NCBI RefSeq assembly: GCF_004362895.1 | Contig: NZ_SNXI01000006.1 | Span: 1-64,000 of the forward strand | Direction: 5' to 3' | Length of the DNA: 64,000 nucleotides | DNA from: Idiomarina aquatica | Lineage (GTDB): Bacteria; Pseudomonadota; Gammaproteobacteria; Enterobacterales; Alteromonadaceae | Shown: positions 29,923 through 40,092 of the stretch, in pieces | Layout of the letters: each line of letters starts with the position of its first letter | Numbering within the stretch: the first letter of the stretch is position 1 | The notes under the pieces: model-generated | Told to the model about the DNA's origin: nothing | Database searches by the model: none | What the model saw: the letters and a program-made list of their open reading frames with translations, nothing else | Position numbers and translations under genes: made by a program

Positions 29923-32202
29923 ATGTCAGTGAAACAAGCGTTACGGGGCCCTCTTTTAATGGCCGGTATTATTGGCCTGACGGTTAGTGGCTGTGCACAG
30001 ACCTCCTCAACGGTAGAGTCAGTGGCGCAAACGAGTAGTTTATCCGTCGATACGATATACAATAGCGACACCTTTCGTTTGGATTATCCTGCGCCGACTC
30101 GTTGGCTAGAAGATGGTTCAGGTTATACAACGCTGGAATCATCAGCAACAAACGAGGGGCGAGATATCGTCCGTTATCATCCAGAAACAAATGAACGCGA
30201 TATCCTCGTTTCGGCAGAGCAACTCACACCAGCGGGTGCTGAAGCCGCGCTCGATATAGCTGATTACCGTTGGTCCGATGACGGTAACAAAGTACTGATT
30301 TTTACTAATACAAAACGCTCGTGGCGAACCCACACGCTCGGCGATTACTGGGTGCTTGACCGAGCTAACAATCAATTACAAAAGTTAGGTGGTACTGCGC
30401 CAGAGTCGACCTTGCAGTTTGCAAAATTTAATCCACAAGGTGACAAAGTTGCCTACGTAATGCAGAACAACATTTACGTGCAGGATCTGGCGTCGATGAC
30501 TATTACACCCATTACCACTGATGGTAACGACTATATTGTTAATGGGACCTTTGACTGGGTTAACGAAGAAGAGTTTTTCTTACGTGACGGCTTCCGCTGG
30601 AGCCCCGACGGTGAGCATATTGCCTACTGGCAGCTCGACACCGAGGGCACACCGCTGTTCACCATGATCAACAACACCGGAGAATTGTATCCAACACTCA
30701 AGCAGTTCCCTTATCCCAAAGTTGGTGAAACCAATGCCGCCATGCGCATTGGTGTAATTGACGCCGATGGCGGAGACACAACCTGGATGCAATTACCCGG
30801 CGATCCGCGCCAACATTATCTGGTACGCATGCAGTGGTCAGGCAACAATCAGCAGCTGTTAATTCAACAGCTAACCCGTAAACAACACATTAACCGCGTA
30901 TTCCTTAGCACTATTGATAAAGGGCGTACTCAGGAATTAATTCGCGAAACCACCGACTCCTGGGCTGAATATGTTGACGACGTTAAGTTTTTAGCCAATG
31001 GCAAACGCTTTACCTGGTTGTCTGAGCGCTCAGGTTTCCGCCATATTTACGTGGTTAATAAAAGCTCGGGTAAAATGACCGAAGTCACCCAGGGTAGCTG
31101 GGACGTGGTCGAGGTTTTGCGTATCAATGAGACCAGTGGCTGGGTGTATTTTATTGCGTCGCCGGATTCACCGCTCGAGCGTTATTTATTCCGTGCCAAA
31201 CTTGACGGCAGCGGAGTATTGGAGCGTTTAACACCACAACAAGCGGGCACTCATGCCTATAGTGTTTCGCAGGACGGAGCCTATGCTGAGCACACCTTTA
31301 GTGCGGTTGATCAGGTGCCGCAAACTCACATGGTTAAACTACCAAGCCACGAGATCATCCGTCCTGTCGTATTAAATGAGGATGTTCAACAACAGGTCAA
31401 TAGCATCGCACGCAAACCCGTTGAATTCTTCCGTGTCGAAGCGCGCGACGGCTTAGCACTCGACGGTTATATCATGCGTCCAGCCGACTTTGATCCAACT
31501 AAAAAATATCCCATTTTGTTTTACGTTTACGGCGAACCCTGGGGCCAGACCGTTGCGAATAAATGGGGAGGCTCGACCTTCTTGTGGCACACCATGCTAA
31601 CCCAACAAGGTTATATTGTGGCTTCAATCGACAATCGCGGCACCAAGTCACCACGGGGCTTTGACTGGCGTCGTTCGATATACAAAAACCTTGGGGTTGT
31701 TACCGTGCGCGATCAGTATGACGCGTTGCAGGCTATGAGCCAACGCTGGGACTTTATCGATACCTCACGAGTCGGCATTTGGGGTCACAGTGGCGGTGGG
31801 TCACAAACGCTAAACGCTTTATTCCGTTACCCCGATGCCTATCATATGGGTATGGCCCTGGCGCCGGTTCCTGACCTTACCCTGTACGACACTATTTACC
31901 AGGAGCGTTATTCAGGGCTGCTGCCGGAATCTGCAGAGCGTTATAAGGAAACCTCTGCCATTACTCACGCTGAGGGATTACAAGGGGATTTGCTGCTGGT
32001 ACATGGTACCGGTGATGATAACGTGCATTTTCAGGGCTCCGAGCGATTAGTTAACGAACTCATCAAGCACGGTAAGCAGTTCGACTTCTTCGCTTATCCG
32101 AACCGTTCTCATGGAATTTATGAAGGCCCGGGCACTGTCGAACACCTTCGCACCATGATGACCAAGTTTGTTAAAGAAAAACTACCAGCCGGCGGTCGCT
32201 AA
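29923..32202 (+). CDS. Dipeptidyl-peptidase IV family lipoprotein (S9B)
   Basis: 759 residues. The signal peptide ends in a lipobox-like VSGC (Cys24), implying a lipid-anchored envelope enzyme that removes N-terminal dipeptides (often X-Pro) from peptides. A beta-propeller domain (about 50-490) contains DWVNEEEF, equivalent to the paired-glutamate motif that binds the substrate N-terminus. The alpha/beta hydrolase domain follows with Ser623 in GHSGGG, Asp698 in GTGDDN and His730 in RSHG. Followed by a terminator. Confidence 0.93.
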   Translation: MSVKQALRGPLLMAGIIGLTVSGCAQTSSTVESVAQTSSLSVDTIYNSDTFRLDYPAPTRWLEDGSGYTTLESSATNEGRDIVRYHPETNERDILVSAEQLTPAGAEAALDIADYRWSDDGNKVLIFTNTKRSWRTHTLGDYWVLDRANNQLQKLGGTAPESTLQFAKFNPQGDKVAYVMQNNIYVQDLASMTITPITTDGNDYIVNGTFDWVNEEEFFLRDGFRWSPDGEHIAYWQLDTEGTPLFTMINNTGELYPTLKQFPYPKVGETNAAMRIGVIDADGGDTTWMQLPGDPRQHYLVRMQWSGNNQQLLIQQLTRKQHINRVFLSTIDKGRTQELIRETTDSWAEYVDDVKFLANGKRFTWLSERSGFRHIYVVNKSSGKMTEVTQGSWDVVEVLRINETSGWVYFIASPDSPLERYLFRAKLDGSGVLERLTPQQAGTHAYSVSQDGAYAEHTFSAVDQVPQTHMVKLPSHEIIRPVVLNEDVQQQVNSIARKPVEFFRVEARDGLALDGYIMRPADFDPTKKYPILFYVYGEPWGQTVANKWGGSTFLWHTMLTQQGYIVASIDNRGTKSPRGFDWRRSIYKNLGVVTVRDQYDALQAMSQRWDFIDTSRVGIWGHSGGGSQTLNALFRYPDAYHMGMALAPVPDLTLYDTIYQERYSGLLPESAERYKETSAITHAEGLQGDLLLVHGTGDDNVHFQGSERLVNELIKHGKQFDFFAYPNRSHGIYEGPGTVEHLRTMMTKFVKEKLPAGGR

Positions 32203-32245
32203 GAACTGATCTTTCGATTACGGTAATCGGTATTATCAACAGGCA

Positions 32246-32282
32246 AAGCCCCTCAGTTCGTTGCAACATGAGGGGTTTTTCT
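32246..32282 (+). terminator. Terminator after the DPP-IV gene
   Basis: Stem CCCCTCA/TGAGGGG with a 13-base loop followed by five or more T, 46 bases after the stop. Confidence 0.85.
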
Positions 32283-32326
32283 TCAAGATATGCGCATTCA
32301 AATTTTTCTGACAGGAGTTTAGTAGT

Positions 32327-33679
32327 ATGAGCAGACATTATGACTATTTGGCTATTGGCGCAGGTAGTGGTGGTATTGCGTCAGCTAACCGCGCTGCAAT
32401 CCGTGGTGCTAAGGCAGCAGTGATCGAAGCCAATGCTGTTGGCGGCACTTGCGTCAATGTCGGTTGTGTACCCAAAAAAGTCATGTGGTACGGCGCTCAT
32501 ATTGCAGAAGCAGTTAAATACTCCCCCGCGTACGGTTTTGATGTCGAGCAGAAAGGTTTTGACTGGGCAACCATGGTTAAAAACCGTGAAGCGTACATCG
32601 AGCGTATTCACGGCGGCTACCATCGCGGCTTTCAGGGTAATGGTGTTGAATTCATTGAAGGCTATGCAACTTTCGTGGATCATCGCACGGTTGAAGTGAA
32701 TGGCGAAAAAATCACTGCCGACCACATTACTATTGCCACTGGCGGACGCCCTATGATCCCGGATATTCCAGGCGCTGAGCATGGTATTGATTCAGATGGT
32801 TTTTTCGCGCTGACAAAACAACCAAAAAAAGCCGCTGTCATTGGCGCAGGCTATATAGCAGTAGAGATTGCCGGCGTATTTCACGCACTGGGCACCGATA
32901 CACATCTTTTAGTTCGCCGTGACCGACCGTTGCGTAACTTCGATAAGTACATCACCGACGGACTGCTGGAACGAATGAAGCAAGACGGCCCGACCTTACA
33001 CACAGAGACTACGGTCAAGGAAGTGGTCAAAGCAGACGATGGTACCTTGACGCTGCACTACGAAAACGGTGAATCACTTGCCGACGTTGACTGCCTGGTG
33101 TGGGCAATAGGGCGAGTGCCTGCAACCGATAAGATTAACCTTGATTGTACGGGTGTTGAGTTAGATGCTGACGGTTTTATCAAAGTCGATAAGTACCAAA
33201 ATACCAACGTACAAGGTATTTATGCGGTAGGTGATAACACCGGCGCAGCCGCATTAACTCCAGTCGCGATAAAAGCCGGTCGACAGTTAGCTGAGCGCTT
33301 ATTCAATGATATGCCGGATGCGCACATGGATTACGAAAATATCCCAACGGTAGTATTCAGCCACCCAACTATAGGAACCGTTGGATTAACCGAAGAAGAT
33401 GCGGTTGTTAAGTATGGCGCCAGTAACATTAAGACCTACACCTCGTCTTTTGCTGCAATGTACAATGCGGTAACACCACACCGCGCGTTAAGTTATTTCA
33501 AACTGGTTTGCTATGGGCCGGAAGAAAAAGTCGTGGGTATTCACGGTATCGGTGAAGGCATGGATGAAATTCTGCAAGGCTTTGCCGTTGCCGTGAAAAT
33601 GGGTGCACGCAAATCTGACTTAGATTCGACCGTTGCATTGCATCCAACATCAGCGGAAGAATTCGTTACATTGCGATAA
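32327..33679 (+). CDS. gor: Glutathione reductase
   Basis: FAD/NADPH disulfide reductase keeping glutathione reduced. 450 residues as in E. coli Gor. FAD motif GAGSGG at 11-16, redox pair Cys42/Cys47 in [16 protein letters not shown](P) motif GAGYIAVE, and the C-terminal active-site HPTSAEE. The sequence after the NADP motif contains LVRRDRPLR, the arginine-bearing pattern of NADPH-specific reductases. Flanked by terminators on both sides, so monocistronic. Confidence 0.96.
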   Translation: MSRHYDYLAIGAGSGGIASANRAAIRGAKAAVIEANAVGGTCVNVGCVPKKVMWYGAHIAEAVKYSPAYGFDVEQKGFDWATMVKNREAYIERIHGGYHRGFQGNGVEFIEGYATFVDHRTVEVNGEKITADHITIATGGRPMIPDIPGAEHGIDSDGFFALTKQPKKAAVIGAGYIAVEIAGVFHALGTDTHLLVRRDRPLRNFDKYITDGLLERMKQDGPTLHTETTVKEVVKADDGTLTLHYENGESLADVDCLVWAIGRVPATDKINLDCTGVELDADGFIKVDKYQNTNVQGIYAVGDNTGAAALTPVAIKAGRQLAERLFNDMPDAHMDYENIPTVVFSHPTIGTVGLTEEDAVVKYGASNIKTYTSSFAAMYNAVTPHRALSYFKLVCYGPEEKVVGIHGIGEGMDEILQGFAVAVKMGARKSDLDSTVALHPTSAEEFVTLR

Positions 33680-33699
33680 ACAGCCTAACCATGCGAAGT

Positions 33700-33727
33700 A
33701 AAGCCGGCGACTCTGCCGGCTTTTTTA
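33700..33727 (+). terminator. Terminator after gor
   Basis: Stem GCCGGC/GCCGGC with flanking A and six T, 23 bases after the gor stop. Confidence 0.88.
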
Positions 33728-33801
33728 TGGTTAAAAGTTGTTACAAATTTTTAGACAAGGGATGAACCTCAATCGTTATAACAGTGTTAAAGTCTGGTCA
33801 A

Positions 33802-33807
33802 TATAAT
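33802..33807 (+). promoter_or_regulatory. Candidate -10 box for the pitrilysin gene
   Basis: A perfect TATAAT 24 bases before the start codon. The -35 region is weak. Confidence 0.4.
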
Positions 33808-33830
33808 TTAGGTAACTGAGACTTTTCACT

Positions 33831-36716
33831 ATGAAAAAACTATTCCTTGCTTCCGCTATCAGCGCAGCATTATTTGCCGCTGGTTGTGCGCAAACAGACA
33901 CATCAACAAACGCCAATAGCATCAGTACAGCGCCAGTAGCCGCTGATCAAGTTATTAAAAGCCCAAACGACCAGCGCCAATATCGCACCGTAACACTCGA
34001 AAACCAACTGCAGATACTTTTAGTGTCTGACCCTGATACTGAAAAATCGGCAGCTTCGCTGAGCGTCGATGTTGGTTTGCTACATGACCCAATGACCCAA
34101 CAGGGTATGGCACACTACCTTGAGCATATGCTATTCCTGGGCACCGAAAAGTATCCCGATACCAATGGCTACAGTGAATTTATGAGCAGCAACGGGGGTA
34201 GCCAAAACGCCTACACCTGGCTCGATATTACTAACTATATGTTTAAGGTTAATAATGACGCATATGACGAAGGGCTGGATCGATTCTCGGACTTTTTCAA
34301 GGCTCCTATGCTGTACCCGGAGTACGTCGACAAAGAGCGTAATGCAGTAAATGCCGAGTGGTCAATGCGCCGTGAAATGGATTTTTTTGGACAGTTTAAA
34401 TTAGGTCGCGCGTTACTCGGCGAACACCCGGCCAACCGTTTTTTAATTGGTAACCTGGAAACATTAAGCGATAAAGAAAACAGCAAGCTTCACGAGGAAA
34501 CCGTTAAGTTTTATAACCAGTATTACTCTGCCAATATCATGAAAGTCGCGATGCTAAGTAATCGTTCGCTGGATGAAATGGAAGCCCTGGCACGTAAGCA
34601 TTTTGCCAGCGTAGAAAATGACAATATCGAAAACCCGGAAGTGGACGAACAACTGAACTTTGCAGACGTAGGCGGCAAGCTCATCCATTACGTCCCTAAC
34701 GAGGATGTGAAGCAATTAAAGCTGGAATTCCTGATAGCCAATAACCAGGACCAGTTTGCGGTAAAACCTAATCGCTACGTAACCTATTTGCTAGGCTCAG
34801 AAATGCCGGGGACTCCGGCCGCCACGCTAAAAGAAGCGGGTTTAATCTCAAGCCTGAACGCATCAGCGTCGCCTGATTTTTATGAAAACTATGGCGTATT
34901 ATCCATTGATTTTGAACTGACTGACGCCGGCATGGAACAGCGCGAAGAAATTGTTCGCGTTATGATGGATTACATTAAACAGGTTAAATCTGAAGGGGTC
35001 GACGAGAAGTACTCTAAAGAAATACGTACGAGTTTACAGAATCGTTTTAGATTTCTCGAAAAAGGCGATGAGTTTAGCTATGTTTCATCGCTCGCGGAAG
35101 CTATGCAAAATTATCCTGCAGAGTACGTTATCAGCGCACCGTACGAATTTCAGCGCTTTAACCCAGACGCAATCAATAACGTACTTGACCAGTTAACGCC
35201 GGAACGGTTACGAATTTGGTATATCAGTCAACAAGAGCCGAGTGATAGTGAGCTGAAGTTTTACGATGGTAAATATAAAGTCGTGGAGCTGAGTGAGCAG
35301 CAGTTACAGCAATACCAACAACCCGCCGACTATGCGGTTAGCTTACCTAAAGTCAACGAATTATTACCCGAAAGCTTTGCAATTCGTGACAATGCGAGTT
35401 TCGCTAAACCGAAAATTGTTACACAAGAGCCAGGCCTTGAGGTATGGCAATATCCGAGCCAGAAGTTTGCTGACCAACCTCGCGGCATTCTAACCGTCAA
35501 TATAAATAACGAAGCACCGATTACTGATATAAAAAGTCACGTATTGGCTGCCCTTTGGCGCGATCTCTACAGCCTGAATACCAGTGCTTTGGATACTGAA
35601 GCGAGCATTGCGGGCATGAATTTGAGCCTTGCCAATGGTGTTGGTATGACGTTGACCGTATCTGGTTTTACTGACAAACAACCTGAGTTGCTGAATCGTG
35701 CATTATCAGCACTTGCATTTAATGTAGAGCCTCGTAGCTTCAAGCAAGCAGTCGACCGTTACATCCGGGCGATTAATAACAAGGGCCAACAATTCCCGCT
35801 ATATCAATCGTTCGACGCCTACGGCAGCTTGATCCGCGAAGGCAGCTTTGCCGAGGACGAGCTAATTAAAACCGCTCAGTCTCTCAGTGCAGCAGACCTC
35901 GAGCAGTTCATGTCGGCTCTATTAAGTAATAACACCATACGTGCGTTTGCATTCGGTAACTATAATCAACCCGATATCGATAAGGCAGTGGCTCAGGTTA
36001 AGACCAATCTACCTGATGACCGCAATATCACCGATTACCGCTACGCTAAGTTTTACAAGCCTCAACAGCAAAGCGCTATAGTGTTGCGTAAAGATCTCGA
36101 TGTCGCCGATGTTGGTTTAGTGGAAGTTCACATGCACCCGGAACCTGGATTTGCACCGCAAGCCGCCGGCACCGTGCTGCAAAGTCACTTCCGCACTGCT
36201 GCGTTTGATACGCTCAGAACGGAAGAGCAGTTAGCCTATGCGGTAGGCACCTTCGCTCCAACTCTGGATCGATACACGGGCCTGGGTCTATACATTCAAA
36301 CACCGGTGAAAAATGTTGCTGACATGCATGAGCGGTTTAATCGCTTTAAGCAGGAATACTGGCAGCAACTAAAAAACATGTCGGTCGATAAGTTTGAACA
36401 GTTAAAATCAAGCACGCTAATAACCCTTAACGAGCCGCCGAAAAACCTCAACGAGGAAGTCGCCCCAATCTTATCTGACTGGGCACTACAGCGGTTTGAC
36501 TTTGATAGTAAGCAAGCCCTAATACAGGCTGTCGAAGCGCTTACGTTAGAACAGCTGAAAGCTTTTTATCAAGCAACGTTGCTTAACCCTGAAGCTGCTC
36601 GCATTTCTGTTCAATTACGTGGCGAAAAATTCGCCGAGCAGCCATTTGCAGACATTCCTAACATGACCGTTATCGAGAGTCTTTCCGACTTTCATCAAAC
36701 TATGCCCAAACAATAA
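33831..36716 (+). CDS. ptrA: Pitrilysin-like M16 zinc protease, predicted lipoprotein
   Basis: 961 residues like E. coli protease III. The inverted zinc motif HYLEH is at 95-99 and the distal ligand Glu176 lies at the expected spacing (ERNAVNAEW). Four M16 half-domains are implied by length, with only the first bearing the metal site. The signal peptide ends in FAAGC (Cys19), so it should be lipid-anchored, whereas E. coli PtrA is soluble in the periplasm. It cuts peptides below about 7 kDa. Together with the DPP-IV lipoprotein it would trim peptides in the envelope. Confidence 0.93.
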   Translation: MKKLFLASAISAALFAAGCAQTDTSTNANSISTAPVAADQVIKSPNDQRQYRTVTLENQLQILLVSDPDTEKSAASLSVDVGLLHDPMTQQGMAHYLEHMLFLGTEKYPDTNGYSEFMSSNGGSQNAYTWLDITNYMFKVNNDAYDEGLDRFSDFFKAPMLYPEYVDKERNAVNAEWSMRREMDFFGQFKLGRALLGEHPANRFLIGNLETLSDKENSKLHEETVKFYNQYYSANIMKVAMLSNRSLDEMEALARKHFASVENDNIENPEVDEQLNFADVGGKLIHYVPNEDVKQLKLEFLIANNQDQFAVKPNRYVTYLLGSEMPGTPAATLKEAGLISSLNASASPDFYENYGVLSIDFELTDAGMEQREEIVRVMMDYIKQVKSEGVDEKYSKEIRTSLQNRFRFLEKGDEFSYVSSLAEAMQNYPAEYVISAPYEFQRFNPDAINNVLDQLTPERLRIWYISQQEPSDSELKFYDGKYKVVELSEQQLQQYQQPADYAVSLPKVNELLPESFAIRDNASFAKPKIVTQEPGLEVWQYPSQKFADQPRGILTVNINNEAPITDIKSHVLAALWRDLYSLNTSALDTEASIAGMNLSLANGVGMTLTVSGFTDKQPELLNRALSALAFNVEPRSFKQAVDRYIRAINNKGQQFPLYQSFDAYGSLIREGSFAEDELIKTAQSLSAADLEQFMSALLSNNTIRAFAFGNYNQPDIDKAVAQVKTNLPDDRNITDYRYAKFYKPQQQSAIVLRKDLDVADVGLVEVHMHPEPGFAPQAAGTVLQSHFRTAAFDTLRTEEQLAYAVGTFAPTLDRYTGLGLYIQTPVKNVADMHERFNRFKQEYWQQLKNMSVDKFEQLKSSTLITLNEPPKNLNEEVAPILSDWALQRFDFDSKQALIQAVEALTLEQLKAFYQATLLNPEAARISVQLRGEKFAEQPFADIPNMTVIESLSDFHQTMPKQ

Positions 36717-36742
36717 ACAGTTAGTCCTGCAATCACAAAAAC

Positions 36743-36773
36743 AAAAGGCAGTCTAAAAATGACTGCCTTTTTT
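36743..36773 (+). terminator. Terminator after the pitrilysin gene
   Basis: Stem AAAAGGCAGTC/GACTGCCTTTT with a 7-base loop and a T run. The A-rich side could also act on the other strand. Confidence 0.9.
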
Positions 36774-36864
36774 ATACTCTTTACAGGACATATCTGCACG
36801 GCTACTATGACCTTTATAATAGACAGGCGATCTACTGCGAGTATACGGTTGCCAAGGAGCCACG

Positions 36865-39567
36865 GTGTTAAACCAATTAACAGATAACCTCTCATCATCA
36901 TTGGTCCCGTTAATGGGGCTTGTGTGTCTATTATTTGGTCTGGTTGGCGTTATCGACCTTGCTGTTAGTGCCAACGCCGAAATCATGCCCGCATTAACAC
37001 CCGTGTTGTCTTTGGCAACAATAGTTACTGGCCTTGCTATTCTTAGCTACCTGGCCTCGTGGTGGCTTCTTACACGCATGCTAGGTGTAGTGATTATTAT
37101 TAGTGCGGTTTATTCCGCGTGGTTTGCTGAGACCCAAATGTCGGTTTTTTTGCCACCGGTTGCTCTATTAGTCGGTTCGGTATTTTTGTTGTCTTCTAAT
37201 CATAATTTCTCTTTTCGCTGGTCTAAATTTACAGGCTTACTACTAGCCACGTTATCCACCGCCCTCTTTATCTCGCTTTGGGTCCGTGGCTATACCACCC
37301 AATGGGCTACGAATCCAATTACTGTAACCGCAGCCATGGTTATAACGACCGCTGTGGCGTTAGCTTTTTTACTTTTGCCGAGTGCCAAGCGGCAAAATAC
37401 TTACCCCCATCCTGTTGGACTTTTTTTAGCCGGCGCCATTGTTACAGCAACCATCGCCATTTGGGCGGTTGTCTCTAACCAGCATATCGACAATATCAAG
37501 CACCGCGGTGAACTCAACCTGCGAACATCCAGCGAAACAATAAGTGAGCGTTTGGTAATTCAGGACGCGGCAATACAGCGATTGGTAAACCGTTGGGAAA
37601 ACGTTGGTGCGCAAGATTTGAAAACCTTGATCGAGATAGATTCGCAGACTTATATCAACGATTTTGGTTTAATTGAGGCCATTGCTATTTTTGAACAACC
37701 TAACCGGATGTTACCGGCATCCTCAGGTGTTGACGAAGCCCTCGATATTTTCTCTATCGAGAGTATCAAGCAATGGCGTGCTGACAACTTTAGCACTCAG
37801 GCAGCTGTAGTTGTCGAAAAAAGCCTGCACTCTAATCAGCCTCGCTTTGTATTAGTCTACCCGATCAATAGTCAGGACAAGCAACCGAAGCAGTTAGCAG
37901 TCGTGCTGAATATTAGTAAACTCTTAGATGTTCGGAAAATTCCCTATCTTGATTATTTCGACACTTACCTCAAGCTCAGCGCCGATTACTATTTACCGAT
38001 AGCGAGTAGTGAATTTTATACGCTATCTGAAGCTGAACTAGCCGACTTACACTTTTTCCAGTTATCTACCGAATTACCGGTTTTTGGCGAACAACCGATG
38101 GTATTTCATGCCGCGCTTAATAGCCCCAGCGTATTTTGGCACAACGCAATGATTAATCAGTTTATTTTAATCGTTGGCCTGCTGTTGAGCGTGCTTTTTT
38201 TAGCCACTTTCGATGTTAATCGCCGCTTAAACCGAGAGCGCAACAAACTTTATAACCTGGCGAATTTTGATACCGTCACCGGCTTAATACGACGCGATGT
38301 GCTCGAACAACGAATAGAAGACTATTTAGCTAAAAATAGGCACTTAGAATGCGGCGTGCTGTTTATTGACTTAGATGGCTTCAAAGCGATAAATGACAAT
38401 TTGGGTATTAACATTGGCAACCGGCTTTTACGGGCTGTTGCTGAGCGCTTAAAGGAGAAGCAATTAGACGACGTGGAAATTGCACGGTTCAGCGGCGATG
38501 AATTTATCGTGTTTCTCCGTTATTCATCTATCGATAACTGCATAACCGTTGCCGAGCGATTACTCAGCCGTATCCGGGAAAAGTTTTCTTTCGACGAACT
38601 CGAGCTCTATTTAACCGCCAGCATAGGTATCAGCCAGCCCAAATTAGAACAAACTACAGCAGAGCTGTTGATTCAAAACGCCGATGTTGCAATGAGTAAG
38701 GCCAAAGAACGAGGGGGCAACACCTTTCAGCTTTTCACTGAATCAATGGGAGTAAAATACGAACATGCATTGCATTTGCGCAATAAAATGCAAACAGCGA
38801 TAGAAGCGGACTCCTTTGAGGTTTACTTTCAGCCCTACGTGGCAGCCAATAGCAACAAAATAATTGGCGCAGAGGCGTTGGCCAGATGGCCACAGGCGGA
38901 CGGCAGTTTTATATCCCCGGCAGAGTTTATAGCCATTGCTGAACAAACGGGCCAGATTGTCCCGCTTTCGACCCTTATCATGCGCAAAGCATTTGCCCAG
39001 CTTGCAAAAATCCAACACAACTCTGACTTTGTGATGTCGGTTAACTTATCGGTGAAACAGTTTCAACGCGAAAATATCACGCAATTGGTTTCATCGCTTG
39101 CAACAGAATTCAATGTACCGTTACACCGCTTGCAGTTTGAGTTGACAGAAAGCGTGATGGTCGACGATGCTCAGCAAGTGTTTACCGAACTGGCGGAGTT
39201 AAGAACAATAGGATGCCAAATTGCAATCGATGACTTTGGTACGGGATTCTCTTCGCTGGCTTATCTGAATAAGTTGCCGGTTGATGTACTCAAAATTGAC
39301 CGCGAATTCACGCAATCAATTTATACTGACCCGGCCAGCCAGACTATTTGCAAAGCAATAATTAGCATGGCACACGGACTTAATAAACACATTATTGTAG
39401 AGGGTATCGAGACCACTGAGCAGGCTGATTTCTTTAAACGATTAGGCTGCATGGGCTTGCAAGGCTTTTTATTTTACAAACCCATGCCTTTTGAGCAGCT
39501 AGATAATTTACTCAACCCGAGTGACTCGAAAGCGTCGGTTAGCTCCTTCCCGCCCGAAAAAGAATGA
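36865..39567 (+). CDS. Membrane GGDEF-EAL c-di-GMP protein
   Basis: 900 residues from a GTG start with AAGGAG upstream. About six membrane helices in the first 210 residues, then a periplasmic-type region (about 215-430) of no recognised family, another helix (about 430-450), then GGDEF (about 465-620) and EAL (about 640-890). The GGDEF motif is SGDEF and has no RxxD inhibitory site before it. The EAL domain keeps EALARW, NLSVKQ, ELTES, IDDFGTG, LKID and GIETTEQ, so phosphodiesterase activity is likely; cyclase activity is possible. The C-terminal 60 bases overlap the convergent secreted-protein gene. Confidence 0.93.
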   Translation: MLNQLTDNLSSSLVPLMGLVCLLFGLVGVIDLAVSANAEIMPALTPVLSLATIVTGLAILSYLASWWLLTRMLGVVIIISAVYSAWFAETQMSVFLPPVALLVGSVFLLSSNHNFSFRWSKFTGLLLATLSTALFISLWVRGYTTQWATNPITVTAAMVITTAVALAFLLLPSAKRQNTYPHPVGLFLAGAIVTATIAIWAVVSNQHIDNIKHRGELNLRTSSETISERLVIQDAAIQRLVNRWENVGAQDLKTLIEIDSQTYINDFGLIEAIAIFEQPNRMLPASSGVDEALDIFSIESIKQWRADNFSTQAAVVVEKSLHSNQPRFVLVYPINSQDKQPKQLAVVLNISKLLDVRKIPYLDYFDTYLKLSADYYLPIASSEFYTLSEAELADLHFFQLSTELPVFGEQPMVFHAALNSPSVFWHNAMINQFILIVGLLLSVLFLATFDVNRRLNRERNKLYNLANFDTVTGLIRRDVLEQRIEDYLAKNRHLECGVLFIDLDGFKAINDNLGINIGNRLLRAVAERLKEKQLDDVEIARFSGDEFIVFLRYSSIDNCITVAERLLSRIREKFSFDELELYLTASIGISQPKLEQTTAELLIQNADVAMSKAKERGGNTFQLFTESMGVKYEHALHLRNKMQTAIEADSFEVYFQPYVAANSNKIIGAEALARWPQADGSFISPAEFIAIAEQTGQIVPLSTLIMRKAFAQLAKIQHNSDFVMSVNLSVKQFQRENITQLVSSLATEFNVPLHRLQFELTESVMVDDAQQVFTELAELRTIGCQIAIDDFGTGFSSLAYLNKLPVDVLKIDREFTQSIYTDPASQTICKAIISMAHGLNKHIIVEGIETTEQADFFKRLGCMGLQGFLFYKPMPFEQLDNLLNPSDSKASVSSFPPEKE

Positions 39568-40050
39568 GTTAAGTGCGCCACGTTCGATATAATAAGTGTC
39601 TTCTTCTTTCCAACTAAAATAGCCGACACTTTCCGTTTGCTTCCAGACCTGGCCATTGTCCAGTGTAATTATCCAATTGCCGTAAGGGTCCTGGCGGCGG
39701 CTTGCCACATTAACAATCAACTTCTCTATTTCGTCCATATCTTTGGCGTTTTTGTGTTCAAGTCCAAAGCGTTGTTCAGAGCTCTTCCCATTTTCGCTGC
39801 GTTTTTGCTGACCTTTTTTACGAGCTTGCTCGGCTACTTGCTGGCCATGGTTATTGCCTTTAGCCTGGCGTTCTTTACCAGAAACTGAAGTTTTATCAGC
39901 CTGCTTCTGCGCTAACTGGTCATAACACACCAAACGCTCCAGTGAATCTTCTATGGTTGCGCATCGTTGCAGCGGAGTCTGTTGTGCGGCTACCGATGCG
40001 GTCATTACGATTGATGACGCAATACATGCTAATGCTGCACGTTTTTGCAT
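39508..40050 (-). CDS. Secreted protein of unknown function
   Basis: 180 residues with a signal peptide (about 1-22, cleavage near VAAQ). Then comes the segment RCATIEDSLERLVCYDQLA with two cysteines, as in several periplasmic proteins annotated as VasI-like. A charged Lys/Gln/Glu linker (about 55-100) leads to a small domain (about 105-180) with DNGQVWKQTE, a pattern common in such proteins. No type VI secretion genes are near, so that label should not be used. It overlaps the GGDEF-EAL gene tail to tail by 60 bases. Confidence 0.75.
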   Translation of the reverse strand: MQKRAALACIASSIVMTASVAAQQTPLQRCATIEDSLERLVCYDQLAQKQADKTSVSGKERQAKGNNHGQQVAEQARKKGQQKRSENGKSSEQRFGLEHKNAKDMDEIEKLIVNVASRRQDPYGNWIITLDNGQVWKQTESVGYFSWKEEDTYYIERGALNSFFFGREGANRRFRVTRVE

Positions 40051-40092
40051 AATGCTATCCTCTTAAAATAGTTGTTTGACTCGATATCGGGG

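Noticed and set aside
39508-40050. Type VI secretion component
   Set aside because: The cysteine-bearing segment resembles VasI-like proteins, but no other T6SS gene is in the window.
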